Shown here piece by piece: positions 11,354-26,000 of a stretch of 64,000 nt of DNA. Both the position numbers and the translations under genes were made by a program. Under the pieces are notes generated by a model, which worked only from the letters and a program-made list of their open reading frames with translations, ran no database searches and was not told the DNA's origin. The stretch spans positions 150,068,605-150,132,604 of the forward strand of contig NC_092521.1 in NCBI RefSeq assembly GCF_037038585.1, read 5' to 3'. The first letter of the stretch is position 1. Every line of letters starts with the position of its first letter. This stretch comes from Patagioenas fasciata. Its lineage: Eukaryota > Chordata > Aves > Columbiformes > Columbidae.

Positions 11354-14194
11354 TGGAAAACAAAACCAGCCACCACCACCGAAAAAGCCAAACAGCCAAA
11401 CAAGCCCTCAAATCAATCCCAAAACTCTGAAACGAAGCACTGTTCCCCTTCCAGGGGACACTGCCCCTGAATCTTCCAGGCTGGAAGGAGGACCATTGGC
11501 TCAGGGGACCAGGCATGTTCCTCCACCAGTGGTATTCCTCAGAGGGCAAGTTTGCTTGGTGTGTGATCTCATTCAAGGCCTAGGGCTGTGTAAGGGCACT
11601 GGATTGTCATGTCTGCACACAGAGTAATTTTCAAACTCATCTCCAGAAATTCTTCTGATTCTTATCTCCGCCTGTCGAGTCCCAGCACAGCGGCTTGGTC
11701 TGCTTCAGTTCCATTTTAGATGCCAAAAAGAACTGAATGTTCTGCCACAAAATCAAGGCTACAACTGCATCTATATTAGTGTTGTGTTTTGAGTCAATGC
11801 AAATCCCGAAAGTCCTCATTTACTGAATGTTGGTGCGGTCTGCAGCACAGGATTTCTATTAACTGGGTTTCCTTTCAGAGAAATCTAACCTGATGGCTGT
11901 GCTCCATATGGCCACCAATGGCACTTCAGTCCCTAATGGGGACACATGAGCCTGTGACAGTGTTTGCTGCTTCAGGGTATGTCTACATTACTACTCGCCA
12001 GTGCAGATCACAAACGTGCATTTGGAGCACATCTCCTGCCTGTTCTCTTGCCTTTGGTTCATTCTGCAGAGGGGTCTCAGAGAGTCTAAACCAGATTCCT
12101 TGTAGGTGAAACTAAACTGGAAAATGTACTCCAAGAGTTCCTCCTAATGTGCTACATTCAGTACATAAGACCAGATGAGATCTAACTTGAAGTAAACCCT
12201 CTGAAAACATATAATGTGGTCCTCAGTACCAGCTACTTCACTCTGCAAACCCGCTTTTCTCACTTGTGAACTTAAATGCAGCCTCAGGTAGATTGAGATC
12301 ACGTGTGATGATGATGGTTGTGGTGGTTCAGGGGACCAAATGAAAACTGCTGCAAAGTAAAACCACTGAACTGCACATAATGTAGCTCTACAGGCGTCGG
12401 TATTGGTTACTTCATTAACGGAGCCTTTTATTGCACCAAATTACTTGCTAATGTGGACATAGCAGAGTGCTCTTTGCCATTAGACAGTGGCCTCTGATGC
12501 TTAGCCATGCTAACCAGAGGGCAGATATTTTAGCCCTTTTAAAAAAATATATGCAGTTTTATCACATTTTTTACACCTGAACACTTACATTCATCTCTCT
12601 GTTGCTTTAACTCCGTGGCATTGCTGACAGTGAGGCTGCAAGTAGGGAAAGGTGAGAGACGTGCCACCATGGAGACTCCAAAGAGGGCTGAGAGGGGTTG
12701 TTGGTTTTTATAGCTCTGCTTGGTTAAGACTTAAATTTCATCAAATGGCTTATACTGATGGTTTATTTAAATCCTGCAAATGCAGTTTTATTTTATTAAT
12801 GTGCTCAATATCCGATTAAATTTTATGGGGTTTTTTTGTCTCTACGTATCACCTAGCATTAAAAGTAGATTCACTGGAATATAAATAAATACATAAGTGA
12901 ACTCAAATCCACCATAATTCTGCTGGTCTGATTCTGATTTCATGCTAACATTAATCAGTACTAAAACAACTGAAAAAAAATCAGAACCAGATACTTCCAG
13001 AGTTCGTACTAGTGCACTCAATAGATGGTATCAGAACGTAGGCCTCTAACAGCATAGCAGCCTCTGCCGTTGCAGATTATAAATACTGAAGTAAAGAGGA
13101 AATCACAATAAAGCCTCAAATTAGTCTGATGCAAAGCCCAAGACAAATCCTCCAAGGTCCTTGTCAAAAGGGAACACGAAAGATTTGACCAAATGTTATT
13201 CAAAAAGTGGAAATGAAGGTTTCCACATAACTCTGTCTTGTGCCTTGTGATTTCAGTCTGCAACAGAATTAATGTACAAAAGAAAATAAATTGTGGCAGG
13301 ACTACAGAGAGAGATCAAGGCTGCTTTAGATTAAGTTCTCTGTATGCATCATGGATCTGTACCATCTGTTTTGTATTGAAAAAGAATAATATTTTAAGGC
13401 ACATTTATTACAATATGTTAAGAATCTTAAGAGCTCACGTAGTCCTTTAAAATATATACTGAAATTAAAGACAAAGTCCTATAGGGGAAACTGAGGGTCC
13501 TCAGCATCTTTCGAGGGACATTAAACAATTTCATTATAGCACTGTAAATGAAAAACAGGCCTAATATACAGGATTCTTGCCTTCACCCAGTAAAAATAAT
13601 CAACATCACTTATACTGCACTACTCACATATCTTACACTCATATCCAGTAAGTTACAAAGAATAAACTTCTGTCATAATATTCACTGATACATTTCTGTT
13701 ATACAACTATATGGAGAAGTCTATAAAAACAAAATATTTGTTTCTTTCTTGTCATGGATGGACCGACTGAGTTTTCATATACTAGATTTCAGATAAACTG
13801 GATTTAAAATACATACAGCTTTTTATTTATGCACCATATATGGAATTCATGCACTTTTTTGTTGGGATTGTATAACTTTTCTCTTATTATTCAGATTTCA
13901 CAGTGTCCTTACATTGTATGGCTCAGTGAATTCATTATTTTTGGTTTTTGCTAGCAAAAAAAATACTTGATGATCAACCACATGTTATCATTGAGCTCTA
14001 CAGTTACACTTTCCTTTATGCAGTTTAGGCTACTCACCCATACCAGGACAACTCTCCATTGTCTATTTAAATGAGTTATCCAACATCATGATAGATATAA
14101 AAGGCCTCTAATGGGATCTGTGATTTTTTACTAGTGCTTAGAAACTAGAGTTACAAAGACCACTTCTCTGCAGACTTCCTGCTCTCTGGCTCTG
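11354..14194. other. Intergenic DNA, nothing recognised
   Basis: AT-rich with scattered short open frames on both strands (11,918-12,109; 13,018-13,263), none with a recognisable domain. I see no repeat I can name. Confidence 0.5.
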
Positions 14195-14750
14195 AGTATC
14201 AGTGCAGCCGCAATGCCAATGCCATGCTGGGCTGCACTAGCCACAGCATTGCCAGCTGGCGGACAGGAGCATCTCCTCTGTTTGACACGTGCAGTTTTGG
14301 CAACCTCAGCACAAGACAGACATGGACATTCTGAAACGAGGCCCACAGACAATCACCAGGATGCTTAAGGGACCAGAAACATAACTTAGAAGGAGAAGTT
14401 GAGGTATCTGGGTTTGCTTAGCATGGAGAAGAGATGAGTAAGTGGGAAGTTAGTTGCTGCCTTGAACTACCTGGTCTTACAGAAAGGATGAAGCCAAGAC
14501 TGTTCTCAGAGATGCACAGGGAAAGGGCAAGAGACAACAGTCAGGTTGCAATAAAGGAAGTTTTGAGTAAACACAGAAGAATATTCCTCTGAGAGGGTAT
14601 CTAAAGACAGGGACAGGTTGCCCAGAAAGGGTAGGAATCTATCCTTGAAGATACTCAGAATTCAGCTGGACTGCAACTTGAAAGTTGGTCTTGCTTTGAG
14701 CAAGGAGCTGGATTTGATATCTCCAGAAGTCCTTTCCAACTAAATCCTAA
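14195..14750 (+). mobile_element. Old CR1 LINE fragment
   Basis: The order of matches follows the CR1 3' region on the plus strand: CATGCTGGGCTGCACTAGC, AGACAGACATGGACATTCTG, GGATGCTTAAGGGACC, TTGCTTAGCATGGAGAAGAG, GGGACAGGTTGCCCAGA and GAAGTCCTTTCCAACTAAAT. It is much more diverged than the other CR1 copies here, with no intact frame, so it is an old insertion. Confidence 0.82.
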
Positions 14751-17700
14751 GCCAATGTGCATGGGTTGCTACTCCTGCCACTGTAATACTTCTCATATCT
14801 AGCTTTTCTGCATCTAGACACTAAATCTGTCATCTAGATCCTCATAGTCTTGCATCGTGATTAATTAAAAACTGCTGTTTTCAAGCCATCTGTTATACAT
14901 ATTCCCCCCTCAATTGAGTATATATTATACAAAATGCAGTGGTTATGATATTCCCTGACCACAACTCTGACATTACTGCCTTTTTGTGTCTCGTCACAAC
15001 ATTTCTTATCTCCCCCAACAGCACCGCAGATTTGCTTGCCCATTTGTCAGATTCTGCCAGAGGGAAATGCCTGTGCTGGCAGATCTGCATGGCGAATCAT
15101 GCGCCGTGACCAGCACTTCTGAACTGGTGCAGATACACCTTCCATCCTCCCACACTCTCCCACACAGAGTTCAATTATTGTGATTTTTTGAAGAAGCTGC
15201 CAGATGATGCATTACTAGAAGGATCATGGTGTTTGTCAGTCTCTTTCTTTAAAATCATTATATATTCTATGTATTCCCCAATACTTCTGATCCGGTGTGT
15301 CTTAGATTTCTGACCACAGTTCAGAAGTTACTTGCCTTCAATTAAATAATTACAGAGGTTTTTCAAAGTACATAGGTTCCCATAGATACTACAGGACATG
15401 CTCCTTTCTGAATGCCTAAAAAGAGTAAATGTCTTATTTTCAGAAATACCAGTGAGAGTTAGGTGTGTCCTCTTGCAACACATTTATCCTGCTTAGGTGC
15501 TTTTTAAAGTCCCACCAGGCAGAAATCTACATGTTTAGCCAAAGAAGTCTTGAAAATTTGGTTGTTAATGTGATATGAGAACAACAGCAACGATAAAAAT
15601 GCTTCAAAGTATCTTAATTAATCTTTAGGTTGTTTTTCAGTCCAGTATTCTTCAGGGTTTTTATTGATTGCATTTTTGGAGATGACTGTAGGATGTTGTG
15701 CTCTGTGTAGATAGAGAAATCTGCAAAGTAGAGTCCATTGCAAAGTTTTGATTCACGTACTTGTCACAGGCACCTGGTGTTGCTACTTGAGATGTCCTGG
15801 CTTCCTATGTACCCCCCTGGCCATGAACTGGGCACTATAAGAAGATAAGCAATCCCACACTGCATTTGGCAGCTACCTGAGGATGTCTGAGCTCCTCTAG
15901 GATAACTGGAAAGATATGGAGTACCTTTATGTGCAGGCATCTAAATTGGAGCTCCTCATCCCCAGTTTGTACATAGCTTGTAAAATAATACAATAACAAT
16001 AACAATCCTACAAAATACACTGAAACAATTAAAATAAAAATGTAAGAAATCCAGAGGAACAACAACAACAAAGCCATGATCCGGTATTCAGTTTCAAATG
16101 TGAGGTGAATCGGTACTTGCACACTGGAGTGGAAAGGGCTCCCAGTGTCAGTGGGTCCAGTCCCTGCCATCGTTGGCACGACAACCTACAATTCTCTCCA
16201 GTACAGATACTTGTCTTGTATCAAGTACAGACATTTGTCTGTAACTATCCGCCTACAACTTTGTCAGAGAAAGTGGAAGCACTCACTAGACAACAACTCT
16301 CTATTTTTTATGTCTTCAGAATAAAAACTATGAATAATGACATGTCCTTTTGCATGGTTTCTGTTTATTTTGGACCAACAATCAGCTGTCTAAAACCTGA
16401 TATTTGGTTTATCTTATCCCAAACAGAGAAAAGATAAATTCAGGACTGAGACATCAACACAGAAAAAATACCCCCATGTTCAAAGTGGTTTGACAAACAA
16501 TAGCCCCAGTAAGGGAAGATTAGTAATATAACTAACAAATCAGCTTTGTACTGGACTTTCTGCTTAATGGGAAGTCAGAAGTGGTCAACAGAATTTAAAC
16601 CCACTGAGATGTGGATTTGATGCTCATTTCAAAGGAAGTGAGTACTGGTCACTTCCTATGTCTTTGGTCATTTTTTGTTTGAAGTTATTTACTGGAAAGT
16701 TCAAAATAAGACAGAGGAGGAGGAATATGAATACAAACTTGGTGTTTCAAAAAAATGAATGTAGTGTTCATCAAAATTATAGAAAGCCTTGCCCACCAGA
16801 CAACTACAAGGTGCAAGACCATAAATAATTGCATAACTCCATGTGAATATAACCACTGGCAAAATCTTAAATAATACTGTCTATATCAGTCAAAACATTT
16901 GTATACTGATCTCACCAGAATACCCCCAAATACATCCACATAATCATTATTCAGTACAATATATACTATTAATTACTTGACAGCTATAACCAGCTTCATA
17001 GAAGCATTTTGACATAAAGTTTAACTCATGATTATACTTATAGTAAAGGATTCTTTTCTGGTTTTACATCACTTTTTAGAACAATCAGTATCTTTTTTTA
17101 GAATGTTATTACTATATTCTCTCCTTCCTTAGCAGAGGATTTGAAAACATCCGATAGTTTTCAACTTATTTTTTTGCTGTATGTTGTTTCTGGCATAGTG
17201 AGCACAATGTGGTTGTAGCCTTCTATCTTTTTCATCTGAAAGATGTGCATGATTGTACAAGATGCTAGTCTGTGGCAATCACATCCACTGTGTCACTGAA
17301 TTTAGACTTCAGACCTGCCAAGTATTTCACACCACTTGCAGGGTTCATGCAGCCAGCTCCCGCTTGGCATTCTCTCGCAGCTGGGGATCCAACACACACG
17401 TTTATTCAGCATTTACACAGACCCTTTGATTTGGTGCATGAGATCAGGGAGCAGGAATGAAGCTGTCACATGTCCACGCCATCCTAACGGGGCCTTCTGC
17501 TCACAGGGGTCCTGCTAGGGGATGGAGTCTCTGGATGCAGCCTGTTCCCCAGCTCCGTGTTAGCCCATCACTCAGTGCTCCCTCTGTCCCCTGGCCTAGC
17601 ACAGCATTCTCACAGGTACTGAAATAAAGAGGACATAAAAGCAACGATATCTGATACCGTACAATGCACAGAACTTGCAGTTTATTATAAAGCAGACAGT

Positions 17701-20700
17701 GCAATAAATCCCTCTGTATTATATTTAGTAATGGTATCATTTGTGTCATTCAGGAAAGTGATCTTGATAGTTTGGAAAAACCCCACGGCTTTGAATAAAT
17801 CACTTCCATAGTGAAGTATTTGACTGATGAGACACTAACTGTCCTACAGCGAGAAAATTATTCAGGCTGGGAAGATGACAGGTTCAGAGCACAAAAAACA
17901 ATAAGCCATAGAGAAGCTGGAAAGAACAACATGTACAAAAGACCAAAGGGCAATTGTCACTATCCCTGAGTAATGACCATAACAACAGGTGCTAAAACAT
18001 ACAATACAACTATATAGTCCTAGCCAATTTCTAAACTGGCAGAAAGCTCAATAGCCAAGTGAAACCCTTTATAAGCAAGCGAGTCTCATTAGCACAATGA
18101 AAGGGACAAATAAAAATGGCTAGGTTTTGTTTGCAATACCCATTACAGTCGCCTGCGATGTGAAAGAGCTTCCTGTTTTCTATTTCCATTTGATCTCCCT
18201 ATGCTATTGCTAATATAATAGTTGCCAAGTGAAAAAATAAGTAGAATCTTCAGTTAAAATTGTCTACAGCCTTGAAATTGTTATAATTTCTTTTCTCATT
18301 TTTCTTTCCAACAAGATCCCTGTCTTATCGAGTACAATGTACAATTATTCCAGTTTTTCCTCATGAAGATGTTTATCCTTTCTTTTCTAGCCTTCATGTC
18401 ATATCTTGTTATAATTTACAGAAATCTGAAATATGCTGTTCTGATAAACATGCTAGAATAATAACAGAAATACATCTAATCATTGTGATACAGTTTCCAC
18501 ATTATTCTGAGAAAGATAGAATTGAATATTATTAATAACACTCTAAATGTGATTTATATGAATATATAAATTCTTACCACTGGTTTCCATTTTCTAATAA
18601 TCTTGAAATTTTATCAGATATTAATTGCTAATAAGCATGATTCATAACAACTTACTGTGCACAGATTTACTGTTCATGACAGTGAAGTAAGCGAACAGAC
18701 ATGGGCATGGAGTATTCCTGAAATTAAAAAAAAAAAAAAGCTTTCTATAGGCCTGGAAAATATGAAGTAATACTTATTCTATAGAATGTCAGTATATCTG
18801 TGTTGGTCTTCAGTACCTATGTTACTCTGAGCCTTTTTTTCAGTATATATTTACCAACACCTTACAGAAGAAAATAGAGGAACTCTACTGTAACACTACA
18901 CAGCAGAGCCGAGCTAGCTAGAGATAAGAAGTGGTATCAAGCTGTCATTTGGAGAAACGTTGCACCCAGATTCTTTAGGTCCAGTCCGGGTGACCTGAGG
19001 GGAGATTTATGTTCTCCCATATAATTGCTAATGACTTCAGTGTTGAATCCAAGAGTTCTGAGAAAAGAAAACATAAACCCCAGAGAATTATTTTTTGTTT
19101 GAAAGGCACATTAGCTTTAATCCGAAGCATATGTCTCTGCCTCCTGAATGAACATAGGAAAATCCAACAAAATAAGCAATATCATCCCTTGATTTATTTC
19201 TCTGACTGCTCATGCTTTGGCTTTGTCACCAAGCAATGCATTTCAGTCTCCTCTGTGCACCTTACATCTCTTTCCTTGTTGCTGTTTCTCATTGCAGCAA
19301 TTCTTGTTGCTACTGACACGAGTCACTCAGAAAGAGATTTAGGCATGAACATTTGATGGGAAAGAACTTTGAAAGTTACAGAACTATTTTTTAAAAATTG
19401 TTTTTGTCCAGTTGATAGCTTCCAGCATCAAACCAAACAGAATCATTAAATGGTTCAGTGGACTAAGATCAAAGACAGACACCTGTGAGCAAAATCCTCT
19501 ATTATCCTTTCACTGTCAAAAGTAATTGTTGCTAATTGGACAAGTTTGTTTAATTCTAATATAGCTCAAGAGACCATATCCTGAGCTGCTGGAAATAGAT
19601 CTGGTTCTGCTGAAGTCAGCTCCACTAATCTATAGCAACTGAGGAACTGTCAGAAGGAGAGAAACAGTTAACCCATTGCTTAACTGTATGGGCTGCATGA
19701 CCAGATATTGCAACAAAAACGCGTGTCTAAAAACTTGGGCTGATCAAGGGAAAAAAATACCACAGTCGTCTTTGCCTGATTTTAAGTGAGAAGCTATTAA
19801 ATACACACTTTGTCATCAGTAGACTAGAAGATGTCCAATAGAATTTGATGAAGGTAAACATTAAAATATGCTGAAAGGTCTGAAAGCAGACACCAGTCAT
19901 CATTTTCTAAATGTCTTTAAAATTTGATTTCCCTTTGCAAGAAAGGAAGCTGTACTCCTCCCTCCTCAAGTTTAACACACAGCCACAATCAACCAGCAAG
20001 CAATAAAAAGCAGTGCAAGTTAAATGTTTAGAAAGTAAATCATCACAAATCCAGCACATCTTCAAATCAGGCATCTTTACAAAAAGAGCTCTGAATAAAG
20101 TGTGGCTCTTTCCACCACATCTTAATTCCTGGCACAGTGAATGGAAAAAACAAAACCACCAAGAAATCACCAAAATGACTTCCTGTAAGGGCAAATTAGA
20201 TAGAGCTGTAAGATATAGGTCTGTTACACACATCACACCAGCCCGATTATCAACAGTAAAATTACATACAAGCAATGTGTTCTGAGGTAACAGCGCACAT
20301 CAAAAATGAAATAATGTGATTTAGGGAGAGATTAAAAATAATTGTAACCATGAATACAAATATTATTGATTTCAGAGTCAGTGCTGGCTCCTTCATTCAG
20401 TTAAGTTAGGAGAGCCTACAAATATCTCCTGTAAATTCCTGACTTAATCTGTTTCTCTGTCCAGTGTGTCATTTGTTCCTGTTTTACCAGGGCTTGCAGC
20501 AATTCCACAGTTACAATGGAATGCCAGTGCAACATGGAACTGACATGCAAATTGTCAAGTAAATCTCAGCATTTAAAAGACTCCATATTATCAAGACAGA
20601 TGTAGATACAGTCTGTAGAGAGACTGGTGCAACTACACAGATGTATCATGAACGCTGCGTCATGGGTGCTAAGGATGGCCAAATTTCACTTAATCTCCTA

Positions 20701-22911
20701 GTTAACTCCAGTGCTATTCACTTATAATGCTTATTTTACTATTATTATTGTTGTTGCTTACCACTTATTTTCTTTTTGCTTGAGCTATTCTGAGTCTCCA
20801 ACCATTACCTTTAGCTCTTACTACCTTGCAGTTACACTGAAAAAAAAAAAATCTATAAATCACTGAAGAAGCTGACACATTATAAAGAGAGCTTGTTAAA
20901 GCTTACTTGTGCAGGCGCATGTGCATGACAGATGCCATACATTCAGCATACATGTAAGAAGCCACCAAGTCCCTTTTTTTTGGAGCAAGAGACTGTCCAA
21001 ACCCAGGAAACATTAAGAGCCATTGCCCAAAATATCGGGCACATGTAGATCATACCAATGACCAAGCTATGTGCATACCAAGTCCTGGGACCTAGATGTA
21101 AGTGCCAGTACTTGGGATTATTAAATGGAAAAATGGATTGAGGATCTGAAGCAGGTACAGAAGGCAGCAGATAAACCAACACATAGCAAGTAGTAATACA
21201 TAGCCCAGAGCTGAAGAGTTTTTGTGAGAGGGCTGTCTGGAGGGAGGCTTGGCACTACAACCAAAGAAACTTCTGCTGTTGTAGAAAGAACTGTCTCGAA
21301 GCACATAAGATTTTACAATTGTGTGTCTATTTTAATTCCAGCATACAGAACCTGAATATTAACCAATTGCACGCCACAGGGAAGACAATATAGAAAATAT
21401 ACAAACAATATACAAATCAGCAGCATTTAAACACTGTCTACGAATTCTATATTGGCTGTGATAGCATCTCCTACTCCAGGGTAACCACAGTGGAAAGGAG
21501 ACAAGACCATCTGGTCTAAAAATAGCTTTTTGGTAACAATCGTTCATTTGCTGGTGGCTTCTTGGATTGGTTAACGAGGACATGAGGTGCATAGTACACA
21601 AATACATACTATTGCTGCATTTATATCTTAGTTCATCTCAGATGACTTGCAAAACTTTACAGGTTGAGATGCAACACTGTGATATTGTGTCGTGTGCCAC
21701 AACATGTTTTATACAAAAGTTGATCTATTATGAGTGTGTGTCATGTAAAGAAATTATTTTAAATGATCACCAAAACACAGAGACTTGCAGTTAGTAACTA
21801 ACTTGTCAGATCCTGCTACAGTAAAAGAATGTTGCACAACATCAGGCTCTTAAGAACAAAAGTCCTGGGAATCAGTACAGGACCACACCTCATCAGCTTA
21901 AACCAGAGACCCAGGAGTGCTCCTGAGCTCCCTGGTTTGACTGTGCTTGGCCGCATGTGTCACATGTCAAGGACTAAAACCCATGAACTCTCTAGCTTGC
22001 ACGCTTCCCCTTCTCGCCCCTGCTCTGGTTTCTGCAGGATGGTCCCTGAATCTGAAAGGTGAAAAGGACAAGATCCCAAAGTACCACAAAGGCAGCCCTT
22101 GTTCTGCCTAGGTACAGCCACTTGCATGTCTACTTAATCATAAGGAAGGTGATCAAAACACAATTATATGCTGTAAAAGCATTTTTGATACCATTACCCT
22201 CTGCATTGGAAACCACATCCTTAGGTTATGGATTTTCTAAACTTTTCTGAAAAGTTCATACTACGCTTCAATGAATCATGTAAGGCAACTGAACTCAAAT
22301 TATTGCTACTCTGGACAACAGTGATTTTGCAAAACCACACAGCATTTAGTCCTATCTGATTTAAGCATAGAAAAGGTGTGTTTGTTTGTATCTACTCAGA
22401 AATCAGGACTGGGCAAGTACAAAACAAATACCCCTTCTAGAATCAAAGGGAGTGCAAGATCCAACAACCCCTAACTGAACACAGGCAAAGCAGAAGACAA
22501 AGGAGGGCTGTGTTGCAGAACATGCTAGCGTCTTATTCAGCATCCTAAACTAAACACAGCTCTGAAACAATTCTGTGCAGATGCCATACCAAATGCTCCT
22601 AAATGCACTCTGCCAAACACCTAAAATGAGCGGACTGATGATCAATTCCTTAACATCCAGAAATAGGTAACATTTTGGTAGGCTGACAATATGCCAAGAT
22701 GGTTTTCAACACAAATAATGCCAAAACAAAAACTGGCTAGTAATCAACTAGGAAATGTGTGAAATTCAAAATAATTTCAAGTTAAAACAAGACCCTCATT
22801 TATTGCCATGCAGTTTCAAGGTTGCTGACCTAAAGCATGGCTCACCTCGCTTTTTGTGCTTCTCTTCCACTTCGTGTAGGTTTTATAGGAGCAAAAATAT
22901 AAGAGTTTGGG
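14751..22911. other. Intergenic DNA, no gene recognised
   Basis: About 8 kb without a supported gene. Open frames up to 122 codons (for example 15,835-16,179 minus, 19,009-19,356 plus, 19,907-20,275 minus) have no recognisable domain, no flanking splice logic and often an equally long antisense frame. A GC-richer patch at about 17,330-17,620 may be an LTR remnant but is not secure. Confidence 0.5.
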
Positions 22912-22925
22912 TGATAGATCTAGAC

Positions 22926-22961
<36 letters not shown>

Positions 22962-23007
22962 CTAGATAGATAGATTGATCTAGATAGATCTAGATAGATC
23001 TAGATCT
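22912..23007. repeat. (GATA)n microsatellite with AGATCT interruptions
   Basis: Uninterrupted GATA units on the left pass into a higher-order pattern of GATCTAGATA units on the right. It is a compound tandem repeat of about 96 bp. Confidence 0.95.
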
Positions 23008-26000
23008 AATTCAAGCTGTGAATCACGCTATTCTAACAATAAGGCCTGGCACCGCAAACAGGCTTCAGAGACAGCAGTGCTGGCACCTTCCAAGCCACCC
23101 GTGGGCTCATTAAGCAGTTGCCCAGCAAAATGTTAGATTCTCATATCTGGCCTGAATCTGGCAAAAGCACTCCAAAATGAATGTTTCCTTAAAAACTAGT
23201 AGGGTTGGTAACAAATCAATGCTCTTACTTTTACAAAAATTCCACTGACTCTGAGGTGGAAAGAGAGGAAAGAGTTTGGAGATACTTGGGTATCCGTAAA
23301 TATCTGCATCTGACTTAACAATATTTCAGTAATAGCAGGCTATTTACATACTCTCACAACTTAACATCAGAAAGCACAGCAGAGAGAGGTATCCCAGCTG
23401 AGATTAAGGAATGTGATAAATAATATTTTGAATATAAAGACTGATATTTAAAACACAGTTTCTCATCTCTGAACCCATTTTCTAGATGTAAAGAAGATTT
23501 TCAGTTAAAAAAAAAAATCACAGCAATAAATGGAGTTTCATCCAAACCAGTATCTTTCTCAGGAAAATCTATTTGTATGACTTACGAGTATAACTTCAAA
23601 ATTAAAAATGTTTGTTTCTTTTCTGATTTCCAAATTTTAAAAAAGAATATACTTATATGGAGGGCTTCTTCTGTTTCTGTCAGCTGCAGACCTATTTCAC
23701 CTCAAGTTTTCAAAAGCTACTCAGTAAGCAAAAGCAAAATGAAACTATAATTCTGTGCTCTGTACTGTTTTCTGAGTTCAGATTTATGTAAATTGCAGAG
23801 TAGATAAATGAAGAGGAACTGACAAAAAGTGAAAAAATTGCTCAATTTCCCCTTTGAGCCAGAAAGAAACACAAGGAGGAAAAGAAAGGGACCAAAACCT
23901 CAAATTCTGAGAATTCTAAACCTGTAACTAAAAGAGCAAAGACTTTACCGAGAAAAATTTCCATTTTGAATGCTATAGTATTGAAATAACTTTAAAATAT
24001 TCATTAAACTATCTTCTATATTTTGTGACTCTAGCGTTCAAATCCAAGATAAGAACAGAGTTGTCATTCCTTGTTGAAACACAGGCTTTGGCAAGGCTTC
24101 AGAGGATCGGAGTTGTTATGAGAATGGAAACAAGGCAGCACAATTTGTCCTGAGGACACTACAGAATGTTTCATCTTTGAAGACTGAAGTTGTAAACTGA
24201 AATGTGGGCAAGACTAATCTCATTTTTTTAAAACACAATCTGTGTATTCCTTCATCAGCACAAGAGATTATGGCCTCTGAGAACACCCAATATCAAACTT
24301 AGCATGTCCAAGATGACACTTATTACTATCCCAGGGAATTGATTCAGTTTAGCCTTGAAAAGGATATAAGTGTGGGGAAAACAAACGATGTTTTAAAATG
24401 TATTTGCTAAGAGGCTGTGAAAGTATTCAGGCAGAATTATCAGATCTGTGTTAGATGTAAGGTCAAAAAGGTTATTTCCTCAGCTACCCCTTCCTTCAGT
24501 CATTCCTCACAGTCACCCCTTAACATCTCTGGTAACATCTACGGTTTTCAAATATCACTTTAGACAAAAACCACACTTGTATATATTCATTTGTGTTAGC
24601 TGACTGAGGTCACTCCTAACTCACTGTTTCATAAAACCAAAAAATATTATTGTCATGGTGACTTAAAAAACATCCTTATTTTCTTAGGATACAGATGCCC
24701 AAAGAAACAAGTGTGCCACCTATCGATTTACCAGATACCAGATAGGCATATCCTTTCTATTTTTGCTCCACCAACAATATTTGAAGACCTTAATGAACTT
24801 CAACTCAAAACACTGCGTCTGATGAGGACTTCAGAAGTGTCCAGTTTCATAGGCAGAAATTCAATTGTAGAAATACTATGGTATTTGGTCATTCCAGTTA
24901 AACAACCAAATTGGTTTAATTTTACGCAGTTTATTAAGGATTATGCAGGAAGTCCACAGTCTCAACTCCCAGCTTAAAACTTTTGCCTGCCCTCTTCTGA
25001 GAGTGTCTGCAGATATTAAGTACATGAGCAGACACATGCTGGTGTTATACATACTACCAGCAGTCAGGGATCCGGGCGGTAGATCTGGGTACAGGCTATG
25101 GCTGCAGATCATCAGTTTCGAAATGATGGTGCTATGCAATTTGCCTTTTACAAACTATGATTAATACATTTGCTAAAAATAATAATCCGTTAATTTATTT
25201 TTACTGCTGTATAGAAGAAAAACTGGCTAGAGAATACAACTGCACTGGGAGGGCATTTTTCAATACTCCCACACCATACACTTGGTGCAGGCAGGGTGCC
25301 TGCGAAAAATGAAGACTTACAAATCCCACTTGCAAGCCAAAAGAATGAAAGGCTTGTTCTTTGTTTTGATTTCCATTTTTTTCCTAGAGAAAGAGGTCCA
25401 TTTACGTTGATACTGAGTATTTTAATGTGTGAAGTAATACAGCAAACTGAAGTGCCAAGATGATATGTTGTAAATTCATCACTCCGTAAGCCAGCTGCTT
25501 CTTGTCAGAAAAGGAAAGTTCCTTTTAAGTGTCTTTTGAGACTGATATAAAACAAGTTATATGACAAGACTGTTTGTACTGTATGTCATCAGGTATTTCT
25601 TAAAGCATAAATTAGGACTGATTTTTTTTTTTAAATGGAGAAAAGAATTATTTCAGACAAGCAATCCAGCAAATAATAATTCCACTTCTGTTGTTTCAGG
25701 AAATGAGAAATTACTCCCCCAGTAGTGCTTTCGGTAACACTGGAAAGATAATTTCAAACACCTCAACATGCAAATTTCCAACACTTAAATTCAACAAATA
25801 CTTTGATTTAGTAGCAGCTGATGCATTTAAATCCCTTTTGAAATTAAATATTTAAAGTGTTGTTCCACAATATTCTTTCAAATATATTTTTAACCCATAC
25901 TTGATTCATTTTTGCAGAAGCTTTAATAAAATTGATAAGATATTTGGCCCTGTTCCTTCATAGGAAAGCACACGATTTCTATACTGACTTTATCAAAACA

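Noticed and set aside
15835-16179. Minus-strand frame with a strongly hydrophobic middle, resembling a membrane segment
   Set aside because: The hydrophobic part comes from A/T-rich CAA- and AAT-type runs on the plus strand; there is no homology or gene context.
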